From Marmoricola sp. (lineage in GTDB: Bacteria; Actinomycetota; Actinomycetes; Propionibacteriales; Nocardioidaceae), in the NCBI GenBank assembly GCA_025964795.1, contig JAOPYC010000082.1, forward strand, positions 1-39,437: DNA of 39,437 nt. Reading direction: 5' to 3'. Below the pieces are notes generated by a model. That model was not told the origin of the DNA and did not search any database. It saw only the letters and a list, made by a program, of their open reading frames with translations. The translations under genes and the position numbers were made by a program. Of the stretch, positions 17,866-25,578 are shown in pieces. Position 1 is the first letter of the stretch, and each line of letters starts with the position of its first letter.

Positions 17866-18936
17866 TCACCGCGACAACAGCGTCTCGACGCCGGCGATCT
17901 CGGCCGCGAGCTCCTCCCACTGGCCGCGCGACAGCTCCCGGAACAGGTCCGTGACCACGCGGCCGTCGCGGACCCACCACAGGCCGGCCATGAAGCCATC
18001 GACGAAGACGGTGTGCCCCACTCCCCCGTTGGTGCCCGACCACCGGGCCCGTATGTCGACGGGGACGACGCGCTCGCGCTTCGCGTGGGCGAGGAAGACG
18101 TTGTCGTAGATGCCGAGCAGCCGCACCGGGGCGTGGGTGCCCCCGGCGGCGTACGGCGCACCAGGGACGTCGAACCTCACCGTGCCGTCCTCGCACTCCA
18201 CCTCGACCAGCTCGTCCCTCATCGCCGCGAACACCGGGCCCAGCCTCGTCACCCGTGACCAGGTCGTCATGTCGGCGGCCGTGGCCGGTCCGAACGCCCG
18301 CAGGTAACGGCGGACGAGGTCCTCGACGTCGACCTCGGTGCTCGGCCGGCCGAGGTAGGTGTCGACGGCCTGGTAGACGACACCGCCCGACCGTTGCCAC
18401 AGCCCGCGCGGCGGCACCTGGACCATCGGCACCCGCTCGCGGGCGGCGTGCACGAGCGCCGCCACCGGGACGTCGGGGAACGCCTCCCCCAGCAGCTCGC
18501 CGAGCCGCTTCACCGGCAGTGGCCCGTCCTCCAGCAGGCGACGCGCCGTGGCGACCAGGTCAGTGGTCGGCACCCCCTGCGCCGGTCGGCTCAGCTGGTT
18601 GGAGGCGCTCTGCTGGTCGAGCATCCGCTGCACCCGGGGCCGCAGCGACAACGCGTCGTCGGGTACGAGCACGTGGATGGTCCCGCGCATCGTCAGGAGC
18701 CGCACCGCCTCCCGGCGCTCCAGCGCATCCGAGAGCTCGAGTGGCTCGAACCCCTCGACCCGAGCGGCCAACGCGAGGTAAGGCGGCAGGTTCTCCTGCG
18801 CCTGTAGCCCGACGAGGTGCTCCACCATCCCCAGCGCCGGCCCCGTCGTAGGCTCCAGGAGGTGCTGTCGCAGCAGCAGCGTCCGGTTCAGGTCGCGCAG
18901 GGTGAGCAGCCCGGCAGCGTAAGCGCGCGCACCCAC
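17866..18936 (-). CDS. winged-helix DNA-binding protein, AlkZ/YcaQ-like DNA glycosylase family (HTH_42)
   Basis: Members of this family unhook interstrand crosslinks or remove alkylated bases. The protein has ~356 residues from GTG 18936. LRDLNRTLLLRQHLL near the N-terminus is followed by VGLQAQENLPPYLAL, which contains the family's Q-x-Q catalytic motif (Gln-Ala-Gln). MRGTIHVLVPDD and the ARWSGTNGGVGHTVFVDGFMAGLWW region are also typical. The start is uncertain: the frame is open to 19011, and GTGs occur in between; none has a clear ribosome binding site. It lies between leuS and the glutamine synthetase, on the same strand as both. Nothing nearby encodes a toxin biosynthesis that it would protect against. 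Confidence 0.82.
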   Translation of the reverse strand: MGARAYAAGLLTLRDLNRTLLLRQHLLEPTTGPALGMVEHLVGLQAQENLPPYLALAARVEGFEPLELSDALERREAVRLLTMRGTIHVLVPDDALSLRPRVQRMLDQQSASNQLSRPAQGVPTTDLVATARRLLEDGPLPVKRLGELLGEAFPDVPVAALVHAARERVPMVQVPPRGLWQRSGGVVYQAVDTYLGRPSTEVDVEDLVRRYLRAFGPATAADMTTWSRVTRLGPVFAAMRDELVEVECEDGTVRFDVPGAPYAAGGTHAPVRLLGIYDNVFLAHAKRERVVPVDIRARWSGTNGGVGHTVFVDGFMAGLWWVRDGRVVTDLFRELSRGQWEELAAEIAGVETLLSR

Positions 18937-19032
18937 CCCACCCCCGGTGATCCAGGAGTGAGCGCCAGCGAACGTCACCACGGACGTAGGAGGAGCGCAC
19001 GAGCAGGGCACCGTCCACGAGTCGACCCAGGG

Positions 19033-21516
19033 TCAGCCGGCGACGATGTTGACGAGCTTGGGGGCTCGCACGATGACCTTGCGCACCTGCTTGCCCTCCA
19101 GGGTGCGCTGGACGGACTCGTCGGCCAGGGCGGCGGCCTCGAGGTCGGCTTCGCTGATATCGGGCGAGACCTCCAGGCGGGCGCGCAGCTTCCCCTGGAC
19201 CTGGACGACGGCAGTGACGGAGTCCTCGACCAGAAGCGCCTCGTCGACGACCGGCCACCCGACGCGGGCCACCGTGGGCTGGTGGCCCAGGCGGGACCAC
19301 ATCTCCTCGGCGGTGTACGGCGCGACCAGGGACAGCAGGATCGCGACCACCTCGGTGGCCTCCCGCACGGCGGGATCCTCGGCGCCCGGACCGGAGTCGA
19401 TGGCCTTGCGGGTGGCGTTCACCAGCTCCATCATCCGGGCGACCATCACGTTGAATCGGAAGGACTCGATCAGCCCGGCCGCCTCGTGGACCGTCCGGTG
19501 CGTCACCCGGCGCAGGGCCACGTCCCCCGACTCCGGCGAGACGCCGGGCGCCGACGCAACGTCGCCCGACAGCCGCCAGGCGCGCTGCAGGAACCGCAGC
19601 GAGCCGGCCGGCGACATGTCGGCCCAGTCGATGTCGTCCTCCGGCGGCCCGGCGAAGACCAGCGTCAGCCGGACCGCGTCGACCCCGAACTGCGACAGCT
19701 CGTCGCCCAGGTTGACGCCGTTGCCCAGCGACTTGCTCATCTTCTTGCCGTGGTTGATCACGAAGCCCTGGTTGAGCTGGGCGGCGAACGGCTCTCCGAT
19801 CTCCAGCAGCCCCAGGTCGCGCAGCGCCTTGGTGAAGAAGCGCGCGTAGAGCAGGTGCAGCACCGCGTGCTCCACACCGCCGACGTAGATGTCGGCGGGC
19901 ATCCAGGCTCTCGCGGCCGCCGGGTCGAACGGCCCGTCCTCGAAGTGCGGGGAGCAGTAGCGCAGGAAGTACCACGACGAGTCCACGAAGGTGTCCATCG
20001 TGTCCGAGTCACGCTTCGCCGGGCCGCCGCACGTGGGGCACTCGACGTTGACCCAGTCCTCCGCCGCGGCCAGCGGCGAGACGCCCTTGGGCTTCAGGTC
20101 GGCGCCCTTGAGCTCGGGGAGCACGACGGGCAGCTGGTCCTCGGGCACGGCGACCTCGCCGTCCACGGGGCAGTGCACGATCGGGATGGGGCAGCCCCAG
20201 AAGCGCTGCCGCGACAGCAGCCAGTCGCGCAGCCGGTAGTTCACCGCGCCGCGGCCGCTGCCCTGCTTCTCCAGGTAGTCGATGATCGTGCGCTTCGCCT
20301 CGTCGATCTCCAGGCCGTCCAACGAGACCGAGTCGTTGGCGGAGTTGATCGCCGGGCCGTGGCCGGTGAACGCCTCACCCTCCCAGTCCTCGGGGGGCTG
20401 CACCGTGCGGATGACCGGCAGGTCGTACTCCCGGGCGAAGTCCCAGTCGCGCTGGTCCTGCCCGGGCACGGCCATGATCGCGCCGGTGCCGTAGTCGGCC
20501 AGCACGTAGTCCGAGGCCCACACCGGCACGGACACCCCGTTGACGGGGTTGACCGCGTAGGCGCCCAGGAAGACGCCGCTCTTCGGCCGGTCGGTCGCCA
20601 TCCGGTCGACGTCCGAGGCGCGACGGGTCTCCTCCAGGTAGTCCTCGAAGGTCTTGCGCTGCTGGTCGCTGACGATCTCGGCGGCCAGCTTCGCGTCCGC
20701 GGCCACCACCATGAAGGTGGCGCCGAACAAGGTGTCGGGACGGGTCGTGTAGACGCTGACCTCGCGCGAGCCGCCGCCGTCGGTGGCGACCTGGAAGTCG
20801 ACGTGCGCACCCTCCGACCGGCCGATCCAGTTGCGCTGGGCCGAGACGACGCGCGCCGGCCAGGTGGGCTCGAGCACGTCGAGGTCGTCCAGCAGCTCCT
20901 GGGCGTAGTCGGTGATCTTGAAGTACCACTGGGTCAGCTCACGCTTGGTCACCAGCGCGCCGCAGCGCTCGCAGTGACCGTCGACCACCTGCTCGTTGGC
21001 CAGCACGGTCTGGTCGTGCGGGCACCAGTTCACCGGGCTGGACTTGCGGTAGGCCAGCCCCTCCTCGCGCAGCTTCAGGAACAGCCACTGGGTCCAGCGG
21101 TAGTATTCCGGGTCGGAGGTGTGCAGCCGGCGGGACCAGTCGAAGCTCACGGCGTACTTGCGGAACGACGCGGCCTGGGTCTCGATGTTGGCGTAGGTGT
21201 ACGTCGCCGGGTGCTCGTCGCGCCGGATCGCGGCGTTCTCGGCGGGCAGGCCGAAGGAGTCCCAGCCGATCGGGTTGAGCACCTCGAAGCCGCGCTGCCA
21301 CCAGTAGCGCGCGATCACGTCGTGCAGCGCCGTCACCTCGGCATGACCCATGTGCAGGTCGCCGCTCGGGTAGGGGAACATCGTGAGCGCGTAGCGCTTC
21401 TCCCGCGGGCTGTCGTCGTCGGCGCGGAAGGGGTCCAGCTCGTCCCACACCGGCAGCCACTTGGCCTCGGTGGCGTGGACGTCGTAGCCCTCGCGGTTCT
21501 CGTCCTGCTCGCTCAT
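19033..21516 (-). CDS. leuS: leucyl-tRNA synthetase
   Basis: Charges tRNA-Leu. 827 residues from the ATG at 21516 ([26 protein letters not shown], split here by the family's first helix). The HIGH motif is [11 protein letters not shown], a zinc-type knuckle follows ([19 protein letters not shown] with CERCGAL), the CP1 editing domain contains the T-rich [15 protein letters not shown] loop, and the KMSKS loop is [10 protein letters not shown]. The anticodon-binding and C-terminal domains are complete. AGGAAG lies nine bases before the ATG and sets the start; TTG and GTG codons just upstream are in frame but lack this spacing. Expression is probably controlled by the leader described at 21537-21630. 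Confidence 0.99.
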   Translation of the reverse strand: MSEQDENREGYDVHATEAKWLPVWDELDPFRADDDSPREKRYALTMFPYPSGDLHMGHAEVTALHDVIARYWWQRGFEVLNPIGWDSFGLPAENAAIRRDEHPATYTYANIETQAASFRKYAVSFDWSRRLHTSDPEYYRWTQWLFLKLREEGLAYRKSSPVNWCPHDQTVLANEQVVDGHCERCGALVTKRELTQWYFKITDYAQELLDDLDVLEPTWPARVVSAQRNWIGRSEGAHVDFQVATDGGGSREVSVYTTRPDTLFGATFMVVAADAKLAAEIVSDQQRKTFEDYLEETRRASDVDRMATDRPKSGVFLGAYAVNPVNGVSVPVWASDYVLADYGTGAIMAVPGQDQRDWDFAREYDLPVIRTVQPPEDWEGEAFTGHGPAINSANDSVSLDGLEIDEAKRTIIDYLEKQGSGRGAVNYRLRDWLLSRQRFWGCPIPIVHCPVDGEVAVPEDQLPVVLPELKGADLKPKGVSPLAAAEDWVNVECPTCGGPAKRDSDTMDTFVDSSWYFLRYCSPHFEDGPFDPAAARAWMPADIYVGGVEHAVLHLLYARFFTKALRDLGLLEIGEPFAAQLNQGFVINHGKKMSKSLGNGVNLGDELSQFGVDAVRLTLVFAGPPEDDIDWADMSPAGSLRFLQRAWRLSGDVASAPGVSPESGDVALRRVTHRTVHEAAGLIESFRFNVMVARMMELVNATRKAIDSGPGAEDPAVREATEVVAILLSLVAPYTAEEMWSRLGHQPTVARVGWPVVDEALLVEDSVTAVVQVQGKLRARLEVSPDISEADLEAAALADESVQRTLEGKQVRKVIVRAPKLVNIVAG

Positions 21517-21551
21517 CACTGGCAACTTCCTGATCCGTCCTGCCCGGGCAC

Positions 21552-21578
21552 AAAAAAACCCCTCTCGTCCAGGAGGGG
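21552..21578 (-). terminator. intrinsic terminator in leuS leader
   Basis: CCCCUC pairs with GAGGGG around an eight-base loop, followed directly by seven Us. It is the only canonical U-tract terminator noticed in the window, and it lies upstream of leuS, not downstream of a gene. Confidence 0.8.
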
Positions 21579-21579
21579 C

Positions 21580-21605
21580 AGCCGCATCGTCGCAACGATG
21601 CGGCT
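21580..21605 (-). repeat. perfect 11-bp hairpin in leuS leader
   Basis: AGCCGCATCGT, loop TGCG, ACGATGCGGCT. The 5' arm begins at the second base of the leader peptide's stop codon, so a terminating ribosome would cover it. It may be the pause or protector hairpin of the attenuator. Confidence 0.75.
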
Positions 21606-21630
21606 AGAGAAGAAGCAGGACCTGTGTCAC
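21604..21630 (-). CDS. leuS leader peptide (8 aa, Val/Leu-rich)
   Basis: GTG ACA CAG GTC CTG CTT CTT CTC TAG encodes MTQVLLLL. Four consecutive leucine codons, including two CTT codons that are rare in this GC-rich genome, precede the stop. TACGAT ends six bases before the GTG, so the message may be leaderless and begin at this start codon; GAAGG also lies 13 bases upstream as a weak ribosome site. The peptide itself needs no function beyond sensing leucyl-tRNA supply. Confidence 0.65.
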   Translation of the reverse strand: MTQVLLLL

Positions 21631-21636
21631 GAACCC

Positions 21637-21642
21637 ATCGTA
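21637..21642 (-). promoter_or_regulatory. -10 element for leuS leader transcript
   Basis: TACGAT is followed by six bases and the leader peptide GTG. CTGACG further upstream (21664-21669) could be a -35, but the spacer of 21 is long. Confidence 0.4.
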
Positions 21643-21679
21643 GCCTTCGCGGCCGCAGGGCGCCGTCAGGGTCGGGTCG

Positions 21680-21685
21680 TAACGT
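21680..21685 (+). promoter_or_regulatory. -10 element of the LolA-like/ABC operon
   Basis: TAACGT ends six bases before the ATG at 21692, predicting a leaderless transcript. The AGGGGA between them is too close to the ATG to serve as a ribosome binding site. Confidence 0.5.
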
Positions 21686-21691
21686 AGGGGA

Positions 21692-22789
21692 ATGATCCCT
21701 GCGACGCGCTGGCTCGTCGTGGCCCTCGTCGCAGCGGTGCTCGCCTCGCTCCCGCTCGTCTCCAACGCCGTGCCGGCGAAGGAGTCGCGGATCGGCGCCA
21801 CGGCGTTGGCGAGGCGGATCCACGACGCGAGCGACGTGGGCTGGTCCGGGGAGGTGCGCTCCCTCGGGTCGGTGCAGGTGCCGCTGAGCGGCGCGACCTT
21901 CGGTGGAGTCGCCCGGCTCCTCGGCGAGGAGACCCGCCTCCGGGTGTGGTGGCGCGATCCCGAGAACTGGCGGACCGACCGGCTGCGGGCGACCGGGGAG
22001 ACCGACGTCGTACGAGACGGCGGGCTCACCGCGCAGTGGAACTACGAGGACAACCAGGTCAGCTTCACGCCGTACTCCCCGATCCGGCTGCCCGGCGACG
22101 TCGACGTGGTCCCCGCCGCCCTCGCCAGGCGGCTGCTCGCGGGCGCCCGGCCCGGTGAGCTCTCGCGGCTGCCCGCCCAGCGGATAGCCGGGCGCAGCGC
22201 CGCGGGCCTCCGGCTGGTCCCGGCCGACAAGCGCTCGACCATCGCCCACGTCGACGTCTGGGCGGACGAGTCCACCGGGCTGCCGCTCCGCGTCCAGGTG
22301 TACGCCGAGCCGGCCGGCAGGGCCCCGGTCCTGAGCACCGAGCTCACGTCCCTCGACCTGACCAGGCCGACCGTGGACCAGACCCACTTCACGTTCTCCC
22401 GATCGATCCACTACTCGCGAGGTGTCTCCTTGGACGCAGCAGCCGGGGCCAACGCGTACGCGCCGTTCATCCCACCCGACACGGTCGCGGGCCTGCCGCG
22501 ACGGGGACGGGCCGAGGACTTCGGTGCGGTCGGGGTCTACGGCCGGGGGCCGACCGCCGTGCTCGCCGTCCCGCTGCGCGACTCGATCGCCCGTGGCCTG
22601 CGCGACCAGCTCCGCAGGAGCGCCACGTCGAAGGAGACCGCGGTCGGGCTCGAGATCCAGGTGGGCCCGCTGTCCGTGCTGCTCCAGCGCGGTCGCCGGG
22701 GCAACTTCCTGCTCGCCGGGACCGTGACCACCGCGACCCTCGAGACCGCTGCCACCGACCTCGCGGCCGGGGTGGTGAGGACCCGGTGA
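21692..22789 (+). CDS. secreted or membrane-anchored LolA/RseB-like protein of an ABC exporter operon
   Basis: 365 residues with an N-terminal signal or anchor (MIPATRWLVVALVAAVLASL, cleavage possible after SNA near residue 26). The body resembles the open-barrel fold of LolA/RseB-type proteins: alternating strands such as RLRVWWRDPENWRTDRLR, QWNYEDNQVSFTPYS, and STIAHVDVWADESTGLPLRVQVY. These domains usually bind hydrophobic ligands or lipoproteins, or sense envelope stress. I assign the fold from sequence feel only; no motif is decisive. The stop overlaps the GTG of the ABC ATPase (GTGA), so the two are translationally coupled and probably act together, perhaps as extracytoplasmic partner or sensor of the exporter. 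Confidence 0.65.
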   Translation: MIPATRWLVVALVAAVLASLPLVSNAVPAKESRIGATALARRIHDASDVGWSGEVRSLGSVQVPLSGATFGGVARLLGEETRLRVWWRDPENWRTDRLRATGETDVVRDGGLTAQWNYEDNQVSFTPYSPIRLPGDVDVVPAALARRLLAGARPGELSRLPAQRIAGRSAAGLRLVPADKRSTIAHVDVWADESTGLPLRVQVYAEPAGRAPVLSTELTSLDLTRPTVDQTHFTFSRSIHYSRGVSLDAAAGANAYAPFIPPDTVAGLPRRGRAEDFGAVGVYGRGPTAVLAVPLRDSIARGLRDQLRRSATSKETAVGLEIQVGPLSVLLQRGRRGNFLLAGTVTTATLETAATDLAAGVVRTR

Positions 22790-23682
22790 TCCGGACCCAG
22801 GGGCTGACCAAGAGCTACCGCCACGTACGAGCTGTGGACAGCATCGACCTGGACGTGCGCGAGGGCGACGTCTACGGCTTCCTGGGCGCCAACGGCTCCG
22901 GCAAGACGACCACCGTGCGGATGCTGCTCGGCCTCGTACTCGCCAGCCAGGGCGAGGCCGAGGTCCTGGGCGAGTCGATGCCGCGAGCCGCGAAGTCCGT
23001 GCTGCCGCGGATCGGCGCGCTGGTCGAGGGGCCCGGCGCGTACCCGCACCTGTCCGGCCGCGCGAACCTCACCCTCTTCGACTCCGCGTCCGGGCCCCGC
23101 GTGCGAAGGGCGGCCCGCAGGGCCCGGGTCCGGGAGGTCCTCGACCAGGTGGGCCTGGACCCGGACGACAAGCGACCCACCAAGGCCTACTCGCTCGGCA
23201 TGCGCCAGCGGCTCGGGCTCGCCGGCGCACTGATGCGGCGCCCACCGCTGCTCGTCCTCGACGAGCCCACCAACGGCCTGGACCCCCAGGGGATCAGGGA
23301 CATCCGCGAGCTGCTGCTGGGTCTCAACCGCGCCGGCACCACCGTCTTCCTCTCCAGCCACCTGCTCGCCGAGATCGAGCAGATGTCCACCCGGATCGGG
23401 GTGCTCGACCGCGGCCGGCTGGTGCTGCAGTCCGACATGGCCGCGCTCCCGACCGAGACCGGGCTGGTGCGTGTCCGCACCCCCGACGTGGCGGCCACGG
23501 TCTCGCTCCTCGACGGACGCGTGGAGCACCGGGAGGACGACGTGGTGCTGGTCCGGATCGAGGACCCCGCCACGCTGAACCACCGGCTGGTCTCCGCAGG
23601 GGTCAGGGTCCGGGAGATCGCCCCGGTGCACCGCGGGCTCGAGGAGATCGTGCTGGCCGCGACCGAGACGGCGGCCCCGTGA
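22786..23682 (+). CDS. ABC transporter ATP-binding protein (ABC-2 exporter type)
   Basis: 298 residues. Walker A GANGSGKT at 34-41, signature region YSLGMRQRLGLAGAL, Walker B LLVLDEPTNGLDP with catalytic Glu, and H-loop LSSHLL. The signature has LGMRQ instead of LSGGQ, common in CcmA/DrrA-like exporters of antibiotics or lipids. A ~90-residue C-terminal domain follows the nucleotide-binding fold, as in that subfamily. GTG start overlaps the upstream stop; its own stop overlaps the permease start, so all three genes form one coupled unit. Confidence 0.95.
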   Translation: MIRTQGLTKSYRHVRAVDSIDLDVREGDVYGFLGANGSGKTTTVRMLLGLVLASQGEAEVLGESMPRAAKSVLPRIGALVEGPGAYPHLSGRANLTLFDSASGPRVRRAARRARVREVLDQVGLDPDDKRPTKAYSLGMRQRLGLAGALMRRPPLLVLDEPTNGLDPQGIRDIRELLLGLNRAGTTVFLSSHLLAEIEQMSTRIGVLDRGRLVLQSDMAALPTETGLVRVRTPDVAATVSLLDGRVEHREDDVVLVRIEDPATLNHRLVSAGVRVREIAPVHRGLEEIVLAATETAAP

Positions 23683-24488
23683 TCCGCGTCGAGCTGTCCA
23701 AGATGCTCCGGCGCCCGCTGACGTGGGTGACGATCGTGGCGCTGAACGCGCTGCCCACCCTGGTCGCCGTCCTCCTCGCGCTGACCGACATCGGCCCGCG
23801 GCCGGGCACCGGCCCACCGTTCCTCTCGGCGGTGCTCACCGACGGCACGCTGTTCCCGCTCGCCGCCCTCGGCATCGTGCTGCCGCTGTTCCTGCCGGTC
23901 GCGGTGGCCGTGGTGGGAGGTGACGCGATCGCAGGGGAGGTCCAGTCGGACACCCTGCGCTACCTGCTCGTGCGGCCCGTGTCGCGGCTGCGCCTGCTGG
24001 TCGCGAAGCTCACCAGCATCATCGCGTTCGTCGTGCTCGCGACCCTCGTGGTGGCGCTGGTCGCCTACGTGGAGGGCAAGCTGCTGCTGGGCAAGGCCAC
24101 CGGCGGGGTGGTCAGCGTGTCGGGGTCCGCGCTCACCCAGACCCAGATGGCGGAGCGGACGGGGATGGCGTTCGTCTACGTCGTGCTCGCGATGCTGGGC
24201 GTGGCCGCGATCGCCCTGCTGCTGAGCACGATGACCGACTCCGCGGTGGCCGCCGCGCTGGGCACGATCGGCTTCCTGGTCGCCTCCACCGTCCTGCTGG
24301 GGCTCGACGCAGCCGAGTCCGTCAAGCCCTACCTGGTGACGCGCTACTGGCTCTCCTTCGTCGACCTGTTCCGGGACCCGATCCGCTGGACGGACGTCAT
24401 CCACGGCGTGCTCGCGCAGCTCGCCTACCTGGTCGTGTTCGCCGGCGCGGCCTGGGCCAACTTCGCCACCCGCGACGTCAACAGGTGA
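23679..24488 (+). CDS. ABC-2 type transporter permease
   Basis: Membrane half of the exporter: 269 residues starting MIRVELSKMLRRPLTWVTIV, with an N-terminal amphipathic helix and six hydrophobic segments. The large loop before TM2 and GDAIAGEVQSDTLRYLLVRPVSRLRLLVAKL match the ABC-2 fold (PF12679-like), where E-x-x-x-G/T-L is usual. GTG start overlaps the ATPase stop by four bases. The 3' end overlaps the convergent lipase gene by 11 bases. The exported substrate is unknown. Confidence 0.92.
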   Translation: MIRVELSKMLRRPLTWVTIVALNALPTLVAVLLALTDIGPRPGTGPPFLSAVLTDGTLFPLAALGIVLPLFLPVAVAVVGGDAIAGEVQSDTLRYLLVRPVSRLRLLVAKLTSIIAFVVLATLVVALVAYVEGKLLLGKATGGVVSVSGSALTQTQMAERTGMAFVYVVLAMLGVAAIALLLSTMTDSAVAAALGTIGFLVASTVLLGLDAAESVKPYLVTRYWLSFVDLFRDPIRWTDVIHGVLAQLAYLVVFAGAAWANFATRDVNR

Positions 24489-25272
24489 CGTCGCCCGGGA
24501 CACGTGGCGCCGCGCGACCCAGGACCGACCGCACGGTCGCCAGCACCACCGGATCCCCGGGGAGCCCGCCGTGCGTGGTGGTCGCTCCCGGGCAGAGGTC
24601 CTGAACCTCGATGTTCAGCGCTCCCGCCAGCTCGGCCGAGTCCGGTGGCGTCACCACGGAGTCCTTCGAGGTGCGGACCGTGACCCACTGCGGCCCGTCG
24701 AGCGTCTCGTCGCCGGCGTTGAGCCTGCGCAGGACGTCGCTGTCCGGGGCCAGCTGCTCGCAGGCCGTGGGACACCCGCCGGCGAGCTGGGCGGCGAGGG
24801 CCGCGACGTCGGTGCCGTGCTGGGGCGAGCCCAAGGTGAGCACCCGTCGTACGACGGAGCCCCCGTCCTCGTCGCGCACGTAGAGCCGCGCCACCACTCC
24901 CCCGGCCGAGTAGCCGACCAGGTCGACGGAGTCCGAGCCGCTCGACTCGATGGTGCGCTCCACCAGGGTCGCGAGCCGCTTGGCCTGTGTCCTCAGGTCC
25001 CCGGTGCCGCCGCTCGTCGGCTGGGCGACGACCGTGCTGCGCCCCTGCCGACGCAGCTCGGCCACGAGCGGGTCGAGCGAGGCGGTGTCGCCGCCGTACC
25101 CCGGGACCAGCACCACTGGCCCCGGCTTGTCCTGGTCGGCGATGCCCCGGCCCGCCAGGTTGTCGATCACCAGCTTGCCCGCTCCCGCGACGCAGGCGAC
25201 CAGCACGCCCGCCAGCAGCAGCACGAGCAGCCGTCGGCGCGCGGGCGCCAGCCCGCTCAGCGGCGCGCGCAC
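24478..25272 (-). CDS. secreted or anchored alpha/beta-hydrolase, lipase/esterase family
   Basis: 264 residues. A basic N-terminus (ARRRLL) and VLLLAGVLVACVAGAG form a signal anchor or signal peptide; no convincing lipobox is seen. The mature part has VVLVPGYGGDTASLDPL (oxyanion region), VDLVGYSAGGVVARLYV with the GxSxGG nucleophile, and later Asp and TTHGGLPGDP with the candidate catalytic His. Cysteines near GGCPTACEQ and the terminal DVTC suggest disulfides outside the cell. The layout is that of the actinobacterial triacylglycerol lipase/esterase group. The final 11 bases overlap the end of the convergent ABC permease. Start GTG has only weak translation signals. Confidence 0.85.
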   Translation of the reverse strand: MRAPLSGLAPARRRLLVLLLAGVLVACVAGAGKLVIDNLAGRGIADQDKPGPVVLVPGYGGDTASLDPLVAELRRQGRSTVVAQPTSGGTGDLRTQAKRLATLVERTIESSGSDSVDLVGYSAGGVVARLYVRDEDGGSVVRRVLTLGSPQHGTDVAALAAQLAGGCPTACEQLAPDSDVLRRLNAGDETLDGPQWVTVRTSKDSVVTPPDSAELAGALNIEVQDLCPGATTTHGGLPGDPVVLATVRSVLGRAAPRVPGDVTC

Positions 25273-25296
25273 GAGACCTGTCCGACTATCGAGTGA

Positions 25297-25569
25297 TCAG
25301 TGGGCAGGAGGCTCTGCGGCCTCCTGCTTCGGTTCGGCCGGTACGACGATGGGCCGGATCCGCGCCCACAGCCCGAAGCCGATCCCCACGACGAGCATCC
25401 CGATCCCGGCCCAGAGGTTGATGTTCAGGCCGTCGGCCTTCGCCACCTGCGCGTCGCTGGTGAACAGCCCGGTGATCAGGACGATCAGGCCGTAGAGCCC
25501 GATCAGCGCCCCGATGATGAACCGGATGTCGAACAGGCCCGCGCGGTGCGGTGCTTCGTTCTCTGCCAT
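25297..25569 (-). CDS. small two-helix membrane protein paired with SSS symporter
   Basis: 90 residues with two membrane spans (IIGALIGLYGLIVLITGLF and WAGIGMLVVGIGFGLWA) and a charged Pro/Glu-rich C-terminus. I do not recognise a named family with certainty. It starts nine bases after the symporter stop; its ribosome binding site GGGAG overlaps that stop codon, so it is coupled to the symporter. Some SSS carriers need a small membrane partner (DUF4212-, DUF3311- or DUF997-type proteins), so an accessory-subunit role is a reasonable inference. Confidence 0.7.
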   Translation of the reverse strand: MAENEAPHRAGLFDIRFIIGALIGLYGLIVLITGLFTSDAQVAKADGLNINLWAGIGMLVVGIGFGLWARIRPIVVPAEPKQEAAEPPAH

Positions 25570-25578
25570 GACGGCTCC

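Larger units (their letters stand above)
21537..21630 (-). promoter_or_regulatory. leuS attenuator (leucine leader region)
   Basis: In the leuS direction the leader holds, in order: an eight-residue peptide ending in four Leu codons, a perfect 11-bp hairpin that begins inside the UAG stop codon (21580-21605), and an intrinsic terminator with seven Us (21552-21578). Then comes GCAGGAC (21537-21543), which is fully complementary to GUCCUGC inside the leader ORF (21615-21621) and could close a helix around both hairpins. This layout matches ribosome-mediated attenuation: leucyl-tRNA shortage would stall a ribosome on the Leu run. I could not find a strong antiterminator pairing, so the switching structure is open. 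Classical attenuators ahead of leuS have been predicted in some streptomycetes. Confidence 0.75.

Noticed and set aside
18817..21687. Long plus-strand ORF of 956 codons
   Set aside because: Antisense to leuS throughout; no motif, typical mirror frame.
21604..22029. Minus-strand 141-codon ORF ending in LLLL
   Set aside because: Most of it is antisense to the LolA-like gene. Only its last nine codons, from GTG 21630, are considered real, as the leuS leader peptide.
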